Source: Pelecanus crispus
Taxonomy: Eukaryota > Chordata > Aves > Pelecaniformes > Pelecanidae
DNA length: 64,000 bases
Assembly: GCF_030463565.1 (NCBI RefSeq)
Contig: NC_134651.1
Location: 15,574,734 to 15,638,733, forward strand
Reading direction: 5' to 3'
Part shown: positions 1 to 15,200 of the stretch, one piece after another
Position numbering within the stretch: the stretch's first letter is position 1
Layout of the letters: each line of letters starts with the position of its first letter
Position numbers and translations under genes: made by a program
Notes under the pieces: model-generated
Told to the model about the DNA's origin: nothing
What the model saw: only the letters and a program-made list of their open reading frames with translations
Database searches by the model: none

Positions 1-104
1 AAAACTGTGGAATCAGTAAATTGCATAGATTATAAGTCAGATCAGAATTTAGCTTAACAAGCAGTATTTTAATAAGCTAGTAAATAGAGGTTCTGAATAA
101 TTAC
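1..104 (-). other. ACAP2: ACAP2 intron 10, partial
   Basis: Begins with donor GTAATTATTC at 104 and runs off the left edge. Nothing else is seen. Confidence 0.9.
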
Positions 105-217
105 CTGTTCCAAGTCTTGAAGGCATTGCTGGCTCGCTTAAATAGATAACCTTCCATAACAATACCATTGGCTGCATCTACATTGTATTCTAGTTTAGTA
201 TCATCACTGGAATAATC
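105..217 (-). CDS. ACAP2: ACAP2 coding exon 10 (residues 249-285 and split codon 286)
   Basis: Starts [18 protein letters not shown] and ends SNAFKTWN plus AG of Arg286, between ACTAG and AG|GTAATT. It opens the PH domain ([17 protein letters not shown]). The next exon lies left of the window. Confidence 0.95.
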
Positions 218-3200
218 CTAGTACAAAGGAACAAGACAAGAAAAAGACATCGCAGTTTCAAGTGAAACTTCAAATATTGGCAGTATTACTGTCAAAAAGA
301 GTAAACATTTAGGAATAATGTTTTGCTTGCAACACTTACTAGTCAAGCCATGACTTGCAACCCCTGAATTTTTTTTTTAAAAAAGCATTTTTAGGAGATC
401 AGAATGCTGAAGATTCTTACTTTACCTGCACACAAGGGGAATTTCTTGCTTAGGTATCGGTGACCTCTATGGCCAAGTAGAGGCCATATGTATGGCCAAA
501 CATTACTGACAGAGCACCTGATGCTTCAACTGTCTGCTCAAATGGTCTCACATATTCCAAAGAAAGGGGAGAGTAAGGTAGAAGAAAAGTGGCAATGGGA
601 GTTAGGAATCAAAACTGAAAAGCAATTGCAGCCTGTTGCAGACAACTGTATAGAGCCAGTCGTGCTTTAGCATTTTCTTCAGCTCTGTCACCTTGACAAG
701 TGGGCCGGATCAGAACTTATAAGACCAGTAAGCAAATAAAGAGGATGCTATCAGTTATCTCTAAATTATTAGTTATCTCTAAATTAAATCTATGATTCTA
801 TTAGGACAAGAGGAAATGGGCTTAAGCTGCGCCAGGGGAGGTTTAGACTGGAAATTAGGAAAAATTTCTTTACGGAAAGGGTGGTCAGGCATTGGAACAG
901 GCTGCCCAGAGAGGTGGTGGAGTCCCCATCCCTGGAGGCGTTTAAAAAACGGGTAGATGTGGCACTTTGGGATATGGTTTAGTCTGGTCTACCCTTGATT
1001 AGTCTAGAGTGGGCTTGGTAGTGTAGGTTAATGGTTGGACTGGATGATCTTAAAGGTCTTCTCCAACCTAGATGATTCTATGATTCTATGATTCTAAAGC
1101 TGTCAGGGTGATGGCAATGATGACAAGAACTCAGCACTAATTTTTTGCTTTATGGTCTTTAAGAATATGAAGCTGTAAGTAGGACAAGGGAATATACATT
1201 TCAATTTAATAACAAATAATAACAGCTAATAACAGTTAATAACAGCTTTACAAGTTTTAGAAAGGTTAACTGCTTCACAAATCCAGCAAAGGTAGACTAA
1301 ATGGTAATACACGTGCTGATTATTTGCTTTCATATCTCGTCTGAAACAGCAGGGACTCTTCCCAGGGAGCTACGGAGCTCAGGTATTCAGTGAGTGGGAG
1401 GCTAACAGCTACCAGGGGTGCATGAAAATGCACACATTGAATGGCATCATTTATCATAAGCTATGTCCAGAGATCAAAATAATATACATGCTATGATTTA
1501 ATTTCACTGTTAGTAAAATATATCCTTAAAAGTAGACTAGCAATATATGGCTTTTTCCCCTTAACTAGAGCACAAGAGACACGTCACTGAAAATTAAGTT
1601 TCAGAACAAAAAAAACCCCAGGTTAAATACTGAAGATGAGGGACATTTCATAATGTCACACTCCAATACCTTCAGCAGGTACTTTTTGTACATTGCAAAC
1701 ATCAGTTTTGTGTGAAAAGTATGTCTGTAAATCTGTTTTGTACTTTGCTCCTTAGATTATTTGTCTATACATATGGGAAAAGAGGGTATAAAAAAAAAAA
1801 ATCAGCTTCAAAACCAATACCATTAGCCCTATGTAATATATTCCAGTCTGCACACAACTTTTCTGCTACATGTGATGTTTACTCTTATACATGCAGGTGG
1901 TTTGGTCCAGTCCAAGGTTAATTAAACAAGACAGTGAAGTGGTTACAAATATCAAAATGGGCCCTTTACACTCCCAGGCCAGCACAGCACCAAATTCCAT
2001 AACTGACAGTGTTTTCAGCTATTATCAAGCTGAATAAATTAACTACCTTTGAAATGTTAAATCCAAATTTTTATTAATTCACTGGCAGAAGGTGAGTGCA
2101 AAAGTAAGAGTTCCAAAAGAAAATGGAACTCTTGTATCACTACCATATACTGATCTGAATAAACTTAGAGGTTGCAAATAAAAGCTTCTCAAAAATCACA
2201 GGATTTATTATTCAGTATTTAATAATTTTTATTTTCTTCCTGTTTTCTAGATCAGAACATGCTGAACATTAAAGACTTCACATAAGCACAAACAGCCAAA
2301 TATCACAGTACAATTTTAACTTAGTATTTCACAACTTATGACAAACACAAACATTCTCAAAGCATTAAAAGTTCTTTCTGTTTTTTTCTTATCCCCTCAA
2401 AAAAAAAAACCAAACCAACCCAAGGAGAAAACCCCTATAAACACAGACTTAGACAGACTGATGTCATATTGCCCCCCTCCCCAAAAACCTGATAAATTAC
2501 TCCAACTTACCAGCTCCCAAACATAATGAAACCTGCTAAAGATTTGCATCTTCCTGCCTCAATGATGCCTGCAACTCCTTGTCTAGTGAAAGACAACATA
2601 CATTCCCCTCAGTCTTTTCTGTCCCAACTACTATGTAATCATATTTTCCTCCAGGTTTGGAGAACTGCTGCAGAAAATGCAACTGTCTTTTCCAACGAAT
2701 CTAGATTTACGCTTTGAAGACATATACAAGCATGACAGGAAAACTCCTTTGGATCATTTATCATGCTACACTCAGTCCAAATTGTCTAAAATACTGAGCC
2801 TTCCTCATGAAGTGCATTTAGTGTCATTTTTAATGGCTTCCCTGATTGACTTCCACCTTTATAGAGGAGATAAAGGCACAACAGTATACAGACAAATGTT
2901 TAGTATTTTCCTAACTATAGATAGCAGACTACCAACTGGGGGACAAGGGAGTAAAGCTTCCATATGCTTTACCCAGAAAAATTCATTGATAAAAGTAGAA
3001 AAAGGAACTAGATAAGCCATGTCTGATCTTACAGTCTCTGCTATTTTATAATTAAAGAATAGGAGAAAAGCAGTCACATTATAGTTTATTTTTATCTTGG
3101 CTCATGGAAAAGTTTAGTGAATCATGAAAAATAGTCAGGGGGTAGAGAGAAATACATCCATATCTTTCCAGTGTCCTGCATAAGAGAATCACATGTTAAT

Positions 3201-6200
3201 AAACCCAGTCACTTTATGTGATTCAGAATTTTGTATTCCTTAAGCAAACATGCAGCTGATAAAGACTGAATTTTAAACATAATTTATTTATTTATTAGGT
3301 GTCAGTTAGGACTGAAGTATATTTCACCTAATCAGAACTAAGAAAATTAAGCCAGTATTATGAAAGTTACCCTGAAGTGCTATATTGCACATTTCATTCA
3401 GATTTGAAGAAAGGAATAGCTATGGCTTCTATTCTGATACACATTTTTCAAGGTTGGCCAGCTACTGGAAGAGAAACATGTAGAAGTGGGTGATACAAGT
3501 GAAGCGTACAGCATGCTTTCATGCCTTTTTTTTTTCCTTTAAATATCCATGAATGATAGCAAATCAGCTGGCAATGGAAAAAACAACTTTCATTTCCACA
3601 ATTAATACTAATCTTGTGGGTCACAGAATACTTACTATTCTTGACAGTGTTTCAGTGAATGCATTTTCATATGAACTTATCAATTTATCACACATACTGG
3701 ATTCATTTTGTAGCTTGCATGTTTTCTGTTTCTCTACATATAATTTCCTTGTTATCAAAACATAAACCCCCATACTTTTCAGCAGCAGAGTTTTTGATTT
3801 ACTTTCAATATGAGGATTGCTAGCAGGACGAAAGCATGGAAATCTTAGGGAGTGTGAGTATCAGCATTTTAACATTGAGTATGTATTCAATATGTTTTTT
3901 ACTCTAGAGAACCAGAATTTTTAAAGTTTTTAAAAAGACAGTAAATGGGGGAGCATAAGTACCAAAGAAAACACTAATCTGAAAAGTTACTCCAGCATAT
4001 ACTAAACAGAAGACACTAACTGTGCAACCCCCCCCCCCCATTTAGAAAGTTGCTTCTATTCCCATCCCATAGGCAGAAGAGATGTTTGTCATGCTTAAGT
4101 TGAAAGTCCCTTAAGGAAAGGCTTAAAACAACAACAGACACAACAAGTAACAAGTTTACAGTCCAAGACAAAGTGAAAGAAGATGAGATAGTCACTGGGC
4201 AGACAAGTTGCTTGAAATACTGGCACATCTTTGTTTTTTTGAGACAGGAATTAGTTTGCACTACTTCTCAATAGCAGCTCTGGTTTATGCCTGCTTTATG
4301 ACTGTCGTAGCATGTTTTCCTATCACCTTGTTTACTCAAGGTGTTAAAAATTTTGGAATCATTCTCACTGCAGCTGTTTCCTGAGCAGTTCTTCAGATGC
4401 AGATTTTTTTTTTTTAATGAAAAAGGGATTTGAATATAACGAAAACTATTTGAAGTTCAATGCAAATATTTTTCCTGTATCACCTCCCTCATTTTAGAAC
4501 AAAACATTACCTCTGTCACAAAACCAAAAAGCCATGATGCTGTTTACAGGTCCAACCGATTTTTAAATTATTTCTTATTTCAACATGTTACTACAGCAAT
4601 GGGCTGCAAACTGCTCTGTGACACTGTGACACCACTCGATATAAATCCTTCCCTATAGAAATATATTCCAAAAAGTTCCCAGAATGATCATGACATTTCT
4701 ACATTAATTCATAGTATGTGTTGCTCCAGATTAATACAGAAAAAATAATTTCTTACACTAAAAAATTGTTTCCTGCATATTTGCTAAGTAATTAGAACAC
4801 AAGTTAAAACAAACAAACAAAAAAATCAGACAACAGTTCTTTTAAAATAGAAATCAAACTATAGTGGTGACCAATCCCTTCCATGACTTTTGTATCAGCC
4901 TCTCAGACAACAGCCTATATTAAATAGGATGATGATTATAAAGAAAAGTGAGATGAGTTATTTAATTAGTGCAATTATTCTGCATGCATATATATGCAAA
5001 CACAGGTAGTGGGTGGGTAGGTGTGTGCACATGTGCACTTACCTATACATTTCAGAAAAGGAACTGTTCTTTATCCACACAATGAAGAAAAGGCATCATT
5101 CTGAAGCATTAGATTAAAACTTCAGTGTATTAAATGCATATATACCTCATGGAATATTCAACAAAAGAAGCAGAAGTTTCAGTAGTTATAAAACAAGGAA
5201 GGATTTGGCTGTGTAAGATTCAGGAACATATGCCTAAGAGGCAGCCCGGTAGAAAGCAATATGACAAGCCATGAGAATAGAACAGAGAACAAGGTTGTCA
5301 TCCTGTTCAGGTTCACCAGATGACAAATAGTGATATAAAGAACAAGATTCAAGGTCTAAGGCACTTCAGGATTGATGAGCTGGAAGCACACTAGGTGTGA
5401 AGGTTGGGAAAAGCAAGTAGGAGGAGACAAAAAACAATCAGACAACAATGATTTGATTAAGAAACCAAGAAAATGATTTGATGAGCTATAAAAGGAATCT
5501 CTAATAAAGCATCCCCTCCAAAGCCTATACACATTAATCTAGGCATTATCACCACCAAAATGCATCAATGATTTCACTGATAAGGACAGGAGACAACATA
5601 TACAACTTGAAACACAGAACTTCAGAGGACAACATACAACACAATCTGACTGCCCTGATTATATTTTAGAGACAGCGTAAAATTGTCATTCAATTATAGT
5701 AAGGAACAATATACAAACTCATTATGATTGCCATTTGTACTAAAACCCAAGAATATTTATATTACACACAGATAAAGTTAGCAAGTTTCATGAACCTTAG
5801 AAGTTTCAATAACTATTAATACTATTAGAAGGACTTTACCTGTAAAGCAGCCTTAAGCAGCATTCGAAGAAAAAACAGAGACTGTAAACACCATTGGCAA
5901 CAGCAATGACCATAATTTACGGTAACAAGTTATTACTTCTACGGCCAATTAAAAGATAATTGCCCATAACTTACATCCTTCACCAAGCACCACTGTTCTG
6001 TAACAGCAGAACCCTCAACTTCTGCCCACTCCTGAAACTAGGCCTACTGAGCCCAAACAGATTAAAATTTTAACATCCATGTTCATTCTCAAGCTCCATC
6101 TCTTTCCCATTTCCCCTCTTTCTTCCCCTTCCTTGCCTGTAGTTATCTCCTGTCTGTCTCCAAACACAGCACATCAGCTCTGCCCTAAAACCCATCATGG

Positions 6201-9200
6201 TGTCTGCGCAATTTCACAGTTACAGCAATCCTAATGCTTCCCACCAACTCCTGCAGGAATGACAGGATGAAGCGACAAAAACATTTTCAGCAACCAAAAG
6301 TGTTACCTTTTCCCATTAGTATTGACTCCTACTAAGGCTACCTACAATTATAATCTTAAATTCAAGAATGAAAACATGTTATTTACTCAGATTTCATTTA
6401 CATCAGGCTTTTTTTTTTTTTAAATTTATGTCACCTGAACAGATACAGAATGTATTTGAATGAGAGTAAGAAGTGTTGCATTACCTTTAAACTGGTATCT
6501 AATCCCTTTCAAAAGTACCTGCAGTATTAGCTCACTACCGGAGAGTTCAGTGGATATATTTTTAACTTCTAGCATTATACCTGCAAAACCAATACTGATC
6601 TAGAGCTTCTGAAACATCCAAACAACAGAAGTCATTCCCCCCGCAACATGATTTATCTACATTTTTCTCAACAAGCAAAAATAAGAACTATTGCACATAC
6701 AAATCTTCCCAAAACAGCAATTTAATGTTATGACTTTCGTATTTGTGTACAGTTGAACACCACACATTAGACAGCCTTTACAAAAGTTTACTTTTGCTGT
6801 TTATATGCAACAGCAGCTGCCAAACTACATCAAAGTGCTGCACTCATATCTGGCACAGTCCAGAAAGTGATACATATGACAGCAGGTCTGTGCAGCAGAC
6901 ACACCTCTTCTACAGACACACAGGAGGGGAAGATAGCAACTTTTATATTGAATCGAAGATGTAATAGGAATTAAGAGTTCTAATGAAATGTAAGAGTCAC
7001 AGCATTCAAATGAATTCTACTGTTCTATTTATGTTTCAGTCAAAACTAAACATAAAATTCTGTTCTGTAATACAAAATGAGTATCTGCGATCCAACCCTA
7101 TGCTCAATGATGTGTAAGTCTATTTCTCTGCACTGAAGATACCATCCCTCACAGTTCCAATGCAGAGATGCACTGCTGGGGAGAGATGCTAGAGATACAA
7201 AAATGTGTGTGCAGTCTGCCTTTTACATTCTCTCAAGTACCTTTTGTTGAATAGTGGAGTGCTTTTGCTCCATATCTCTCTTCTCCTTTGCAGCATCTAC
7301 AGCCAACTGATCCAGCTGTAAAGAGAAACAGAAAATTGGATCTTTAGATATCAAGAGAAATTTGGCTCAGTAGATTTCATAATGCTGACAAAAAAGAACA
7401 CATTATGTCTAGACATTGCATGACTTGTTTTATTTGCATAATATAATTACTTCTCTGGTCAAAGTGTTTACCTTGAAAAACCACTGAAGCCTCGTTTAAA
7501 GCACTGCACTACCATCCTGAATTAACCTCTACGAAAGGTGTACATTTCTTGTAAGCCTTAGAAGAAATGTTTCAAAGAACAGCATGGTGCCAAGCATATG
7601 CGACTCTATACCGCATTGGTGCTCAGCCTCCGAAGAGAATGACTCATGCTTTAGCTGCTCTTGCTGGCTGACTGGCCTATGCAGCAGCACCGGCATTAGC
7701 AGCAAAAACTAGAAGGAGCAAATGCTACTGATTTTTCCCCTCCACAAAGCGGGGGAACTGCCTCAACCAGGCTTTTGTATTGATAGTTTTGATCAGGTCA
7801 CCAGCAGTATTTGAGCAAGATTCCTTGAAATATTAGGTAGACTCATTCAAACTGTTTCTAGTTTCAGAAATAACAACAATATGATTTTGCAAAGAAGAGA
7901 GACTGTCACAACAGAGAGGATTTAAGTTAGCATCCTTACAAAGTCTGTGATAATAAAAAAAGACGCTACCAAAAACTTGCTGCAACCATGTCCATAGCAC
8001 TACCATATAAACTTTTGCCTTTTAAAACCAGAAGGAAAAAAGGTAGGAAGTTTAAGATAACCTGTAAGAGAGTAAGTTTTGGGTTTGGTAGGTTGGGGGT
8101 TTGCCCTTTCTGGTTTTGATCTTTAAATAAGTGATATGGTGAAGTGGAGGAGCAGATGCTGCCTAAAAGACCAGTTAGTTTGGTAGTTATGTGACACGCT
8201 ATGGAATCTGATGAGCTCCTCTTTTATTCAGCCTGTAATACAAGACTGCCATTAACCCCAGTCACAGCATCTTACTGAATAACGATGCAGATGCAATACT
8301 GAACACAGCGGTACAGCCCGCAGCTTTACATCTGTGGGACAGACCTCATTCTATTCCAGGCCTAGAACAAGGAGACCAGGAACAGTGTGCAACAGCAGTT
8401 TTCCAGCTCAAGTCAGTCACGTGGCAGAGGGCACACTCTGACTAACAGAACCTCTAATTCACACACAAATAGGATCGCCTCCACCCACTCTCATAACCAC
8501 AAGTGAGAACCCCTGCCAACTCTGGTCATTTTCCCCAGTGTTGAATTTCCCCTCCTTGAAATGATATAAATGAGAGGAAAAAAAGGGACAACAACTAGCT
8601 CTTACAGCCTGTGTTAGACAGTCTCCAACAATTAAGGAGCTGTCAGATAGTTGGAACATCTGGATCCAATTCCATACTTTGTTACTTTTGTTAACTCTTC
8701 TCTCCCTGGCTTCTTCTCTGGCTCAAATGGCTATACCAGCACTTTCACACCTTACAAGTATTTGTGAAGATGAACACGTTAAAGAGTGAAGTGTCCAGAC
8801 GTCATATTTATGTAGCTATGAGACTTAAAATGATAGAAGTAGTCCATCTGTTTTAGAAGTCTTTAAAACAGAGACTGGGCTGCCACTGTGCTCAAAGACT
8901 GTTTTGCACCAAGAACCTTGGGAAACCAGTTCTTTTGTGATAAAGATGGGCACTGGTCCAAGGGCCGTTCAAGACTTTATAGGAATCAAGTTTCTTGCTA
9001 AAACCTCAGATTCAGGAATCTGCACATGGCCCCCCCAAAATTCTTCCTCCTACCCTGCTAGATCAAACAGAAGGTAGCCACGTTCGGATCAGGGCCATTA
9101 CCTCTAATTAATCTTTAAATTGAAGTGTTTGAGGATACATTTACCACAGCGTAAGTGCCAAAAATCTCTTAACAGCAGCTCATTTCATCATTTACGTTTT

Positions 9201-12200
9201 TACTATCAAGAAAACATTGCATCAATTCCAGTCTACAAGCTCAGACCAGAATTTCTTCTTCTTACTCAGGTCAGCAGCACATCAACTGTCTTAAAAATAA
9301 GAACAGCAGCATACAACTATCAAGAGCTGTGGCCAATCACACAACTTAACTATCAAAATCCCAGTCATTATACCGCTACTGGGTAGTCTTCAAAAAAATT
9401 AGGTTTTTCAAAATACTGCATTTACTGATAAATGCATTTTTATAAACATGTAGTGTTCTAAGTGGTATTCTGTACAGAACTAAGTCAGGCTAAAATGTTT
9501 AGCTTTTTGAACAGTCATCTCAGAATGAAAATTCAAGTAGGTTTTCTTTTTAAACTAATACCACGTTTCACATGAAAAGTGCCAAAGCTTGTATTACACT
9601 TGTGTGCCATTAAGGATTCCCCTACAGTAATCTGATTCACCAGTAATGCTACCCTGACCTAAAATACCCAGAAAGCAGAACTGCTCAATCCTATTCTGTC
9701 ACGTAAACCGGTTATTTTGAAAATACAAAAAAAAAAAAAAGAAATTAAAAATTATAACCGTACTATTTAAGATCACTTCAATTTTAATACCTCAGGAGCT
9801 GTTAAATGTTGTAATTAAGATCATAAACAAAATTTACCTGGGAATGAAAACTCACCAACAGAAAAAATCTGACAGTATTTTCAGAAAAATCTAGCAAACC
9901 CCTGTTTTGTTATGTCACAGCATACCTTCTCTCTGACCTGTTAAAGGCAGAAGCTTCAACCAATACAAACTGCAAAGCCATTAACTGGTAAAACTTTCAT
10001 AAGCTATTTACAAGTCTGCTTCTATCATGAAAAATATCCATTACCTAAATGTCAAGGTCTGCCACAAGTATAATTCAGCAAGTTGTACAACTTTAGGGTC
10101 TTCAGTCTATCTTTGCTCCAATTGCAATATATTTTAAACATTCTCAGCTTCCAGTTTTCTAAATTGAACTCCTTCAGTTGCTACGATACTGGCACTGAAA
10201 TGAATGTTACACAATGCTCCTTACCAGATTAAGCAAAAGGATGACCAGCCATTCAAAAATAACCTTGCGTTCCTTGCTCAAATAATCTCAATGAAATGGA
10301 AACATTAAAGGCTAGCTGGTAGCATAAACCACTACTAACTCCATCGTTTTTGTCTCTTTTCCCCATCCCCTCTTCTGCAAAGGTACAGGATACACATTCT
10401 ATACTATCAACACACTAGAGTTCAACAATTACAACCCAAAATGGAAGGATGTGAAATAATAAAATAGAAGGCACAACTAAGGACAGAGTCATGTGCACCT
10501 GAACCTTTCAAGTGCCGCTATTACACCACACACGGAGGGCTGTAGCTGTACCATCGCTGCACAGTCACTTTGCTTTTTGACGGCAGTGCCAGTTCAAGCA
10601 GCCCGTTTCTCTTAGCTCCATCACGTGCTCGCCACACGCATGCACACACACGAGCACACACCTCCTGACATGTGTTTGTACAAGTAATTAAGACCCACAG
10701 TAACCTGACTGGGGACTAGCCTAGCAGAAAAGTAACTATTTACAGACATTTGATTGTGGAGTTATTTTCTACAGTTCCCAATCTGCTTCACTGCGCAGAC
10801 ACAGAAGCAGGTTGAGGGGCACAGATTACAAGAGCGCTGTGACAGGAATAACCAGCTCAGAACAATGTAATTTCTTAGACATTCAATGACGTATCTACTT
10901 GAGACGAATGCAAATAAATGTTTGCTGTCATTTATTTGCTCTTGTATCTAGATAGACACTTAGAATTAGGGTTGGCTTTGTTTTGTGGATCAGGCTGGGA
11001 AGTAGCAATAGAGGGTTTTGCATCAGTGTAGTTGTTGCAAATCCTTGGATAGAGGCAAAAAAAAAAAAAAAAAGGTGTTGTACAAGTATTTCCAGGCCTA
11101 TTCAACTTGCACTGAAAACAAGTCTTAAGACACTGCTGAGTCTTCTTCCTGCACCACAGACAGATCTCCAGTTGAATACTGTATGTTCTTAATCTATTTT
11201 GCATAACCACTTTCAACATCTCCTGTGTGCAGTTGGCTGTGGTCCATCTAACCTTTTTATGAGACCGTCACTGAAAACCCAGAAGTTGCAATTGTGTGTT
11301 CTTAAACTTCAACAACAAAACTGGGCAAGAAGGATTCAGTGTATGAGTTCAGTTTTGCACTACTTATTAAAATCAGACTTCTGGTTTGTGGTCTAAGTTG
11401 CTAACATCAATTTTATTTTTGGCACACTGCAAAATTTATACAGTCAATAATGTAGGCAAGTAGAAGAAAAAAACACTAATCTACTTTTTATTATTAAATA
11501 TATTTATAACATGGGTCATATACAAAAAAATTTAAAACAAAATAATCCAGTGTCCTGAATACCCGAGTACCTCAAATGGCACTACATGGCTATGTTTAAG
11601 TATGTAAATCCTAAAGGTAGTATTAATTTTAGTAAACAGACAACTTTCAGTTTCTATTTTCATTCAAACCACTTACAGTGTATTTTTATGCTCTGCCTTT
11701 ATCACACTACAGTTCCCTTTTTGTTGAATAAATCTATGACGTACCCGATGTGTACACATACATCAAGTTTTCATCCACTCCAGCATATAGTTATGAATTT
11801 TTGAAGTAATTTGTTACCTGTGCACCAAGGTCTTTCATGTAGGGCTCAAGTTCACTAAACAGATCATAGCCTTGATGGAAAAAAGCCAGATGGGCATACA
11901 TAAATGATAACATCTAGAAGGAAAAAAAAGTGTATTTTTTAAAAGGATAAATATACATTGGATATCACATAAATATATCACTTAACTAATCCACATGAAC
12001 AAACTTAAAGTACAATTCCAGGATTAATTTGTGCTCTATTGCGTCCTAGCAATTTTATATCAGTATCTCATAGAGCTTCCAATGTTGTAAATAAACATGT
12101 AAGGTGAAGACAGCAAAGAACCAAGCCAAAAATCTCAGAAATTAGATAATAGGATTAACTCCATTAACAAAACAAAATAAATCTGCTTAAGGGCAGAAAA

Positions 12201-15200
12201 TTAGTTCTAATTCATGTCACTTGAAACTTTTGTTATCTCCTGTTTAACTAGGACATGTAAGTTAGAGAGGGGCTACAGAGTATATTTACTAATGATCCAA
12301 AACCATAACCTTTATGGACATAGCTGATAAGACTGCCCAGTCTTAAAAAAGAAAAGTTGGGAAGTTGCAGAGCACAATGGCAAGCAGCTATAAAGCTGTG
12401 ATCCAACTAAAGTTTTTTTTATTTAAAGGAATCCAGGAAATTATGGGAGTGCAACTTTAGACCTTTGAAAGAAAAGCACCATTTAATTTGGCAGTCTCTA
12501 CCTCAGTAAACTTTTTACAGAGATAATATGAAGCAGAAAGTGGAATACAATCAGAAGAAAACTAGCATGCAGATACAGCTGTATATTAATTTAGCAGATA
12601 CCATACTAAAGCATATTGTATATTTGCTGTTACAATATGCTATGTACATAAAAAATACCATTTTGTAGAAAGAGATTAATCCATCTTAGAATAGATTGTA
12701 AGTACTTACTGTTTATAAATGAATATAGCAGAGCTAAACAGCAGAATTCTTGGCAGACAAAGTTTGATTTTAACCATGAAACACATACCAAAGACTCAAC
12801 AGCAGTGAAAACCTTAAAGTGTTCAAAACTGAACCAAAAGGATTGCCAAAACCAGTTAAGCATCTATGCCCAGTTACAGTAAAGGCCAAACTGACTGCCA
12901 CCAAAGTGCCAAATGTACTGGTAATGTTTTCATGGGTAAAAGGACTAAATTTTTAATATACTGCTTTGCAGTCACATTTTTCATTTCAGATGTATTTAAA
13001 TATTTTCCATAAAGAAAATAAAGTATATCTTACTGATTTTAAGATTTCTGCTCTCCTCTTAGACTGAAGAACGTTGATCTAGGGGAAAAAAAACAGACAA
13101 AAAAACCAAACAAGCAACTTATTTTATTCTACTTGCAAATTTTCCCCACAGAAGTAAACTTCAAATTACTTCCAAGTAATCATATCAAAGCTTAAAACAT
13201 TAGAAGAACATAACTCAATACCAGACTTCACAAAGCACTTATTAAAAGAAGATGCGTGCTAGTTTTGTCATGGTATTTAAGTGACACAATCAGAAAAAGC
13301 TTGTGAAGCTAGAATTTCAGTGATAGTCACAACTTGCTTATGTTAGAAGGGAAAATATAAAGACACCACATGCTAGCTAGAAGTAGTATCATACACCTTT
13401 CAAGCAAGGAAAATTGGTACCCATTTTCAAGAGATTGAATTCAACATGTTTCAAATACCCTTTCTGACAGTGTAAGCTAACCCAGCTCACCAACTTCTTA
13501 AAGAAGCTGCACTCAGCACCACTGCCATCTCCTGCCGGAGGAGACAAAAGGACAGGAGCATGTCCGCCCCCCGGGCTGGCATTGTCTAAAGTGTCCCAAA
13601 AATGGGATACAGCCCCAGCCTCTGAAACAAGCAAGATCGTAATCATTTCAGTAAGTAACTTTGCATATATTCTAGCACTTTTAAGCTAGCTGAAGTCACT
13701 AACCCATGGTGTTGCCCTAGAACTCAAAGAATTTCACATTACATAGAAAAAATAACTGATTGTTCACATTCACTTACTTCCTCTATCCTCTTTGTCCCCT
13801 AATCCAGAACTACGGATTTTACTTTAAAAGTCCCATTTAGCAGAAACATGCATGATTTTGTAATTTAACACCTCTATGTCAGTTTAAGATTCCAGCAAAA
13901 GAAATAAACTTACTGAAGCTATAATCAAAACCAGATTGTACTTCTATACTTAAATAGTCAGTATTTTGGAAAACCTTCTGCAGCAAAAATAATTAAGATT
14001 TGTTTGTATAGAACAAACCCTCAACTTGCGGGGGGGGGGGGGGGAAGGAAAGCAAAGGTTTTGCAGTACAGTTTAAAGCCAATATAGCTACAAAGAGACC
14101 ATAGCTGTGAAGCCACCTTTCCAGAAGAAAAGAGTCACCCAAGTAGAAAGAATTCCTAAAGCTGAATTCATTTTTGCCTGCATTAATTAAGAGATGCTGA
14201 AACTTCTCCCTGCTACTATAAATGCAACTTTATCACACAAACTGCTCATACTTTGAACATACAAATTCCAGAAGGCAAACAATCTGCAGTTCAGTGCGCA
14301 CAGAAGGAATTGGCCTATATAATGACTGCCAGCTTTCCCCCCTGCCCCACTACTATTTGATGTCAGTACAAGTAATCAAGTGGTACATAATTCACATGAC
14401 TTTTTAAACATCAAAATGAACTTTGTCCTTAGTGTACAAATGGCAGGAGTTCAGTGTTGACCACTGACCACCGTATCTGTGCGCTTGCCTGGGCTGGTCA
14501 GATTGATTCCATTTCACTTTACCGGTAATACATGCAACTTAAAGAACGGTTAACTAAGCTTTAAATAACTGACTGGACTGTCACAAATCAAGATGATAAC
14601 GTCTAATATAAAACTAACATAATTTTAAAGGATTGTTCTGTGTTTGATCATAGGAGAAGCTCAGACCCATTTAGGAGCCCCCAGCCCCTTGCACCATCCA
14701 AGTTGCAATAATCCTGTTTTGCTGTAGTTGTGGGTAACTATGAAACAGATGATTTGTAAGTATCGACAGAAAATTTAGGATTATTTCACAGGATTCAAAG
14801 TAGCAGGACAAAGAACACCTCTCAACACCCTATAGATGGAGAGCTGCACTAAAAAGCAAAAGAGTAGTTCTTGATTTCCCCTATGGCACAATGCCAAACT
14901 CCAAGGCTTCTAGACAAGTAGGATTTGTTAAATAAAACTGAAAACAAATGGCTGAAATTGTAGCAGTAGCCAACATCCTATATCAGAATTATTCAGGTAA
15001 TTTGTATTTCCTAGGCTAGGTTACAGTTTTTACTTCAAATATATAAGGAACTACAGCATAGGTAACTCACAAAATACATTTAGGTAAGTATCAAGCAAAC
15101 ACTGTTTTTTCAAAATGAATGTTCAAGTTTAAAATTAAACTGTGTCATTATAGCAACAACACTGAATACCGAAGCATTGAGCAGTAAGAATGCATCAAGT

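Larger units (their letters stand above)
218..7240 (-). other. ACAP2: ACAP2 intron 9 (7.0 kb)
   Basis: AT-rich unique sequence apart from a CR1 3' end at 805-1096, a short direct duplication at about 751-786, a (TAATAACAG) tandem at 1206-1246, a 12-nt C run at 4028-4039 and a TG/CA-rich tract near 4985-5040. Small open frames here have no family resemblance I can see. Confidence 0.85.
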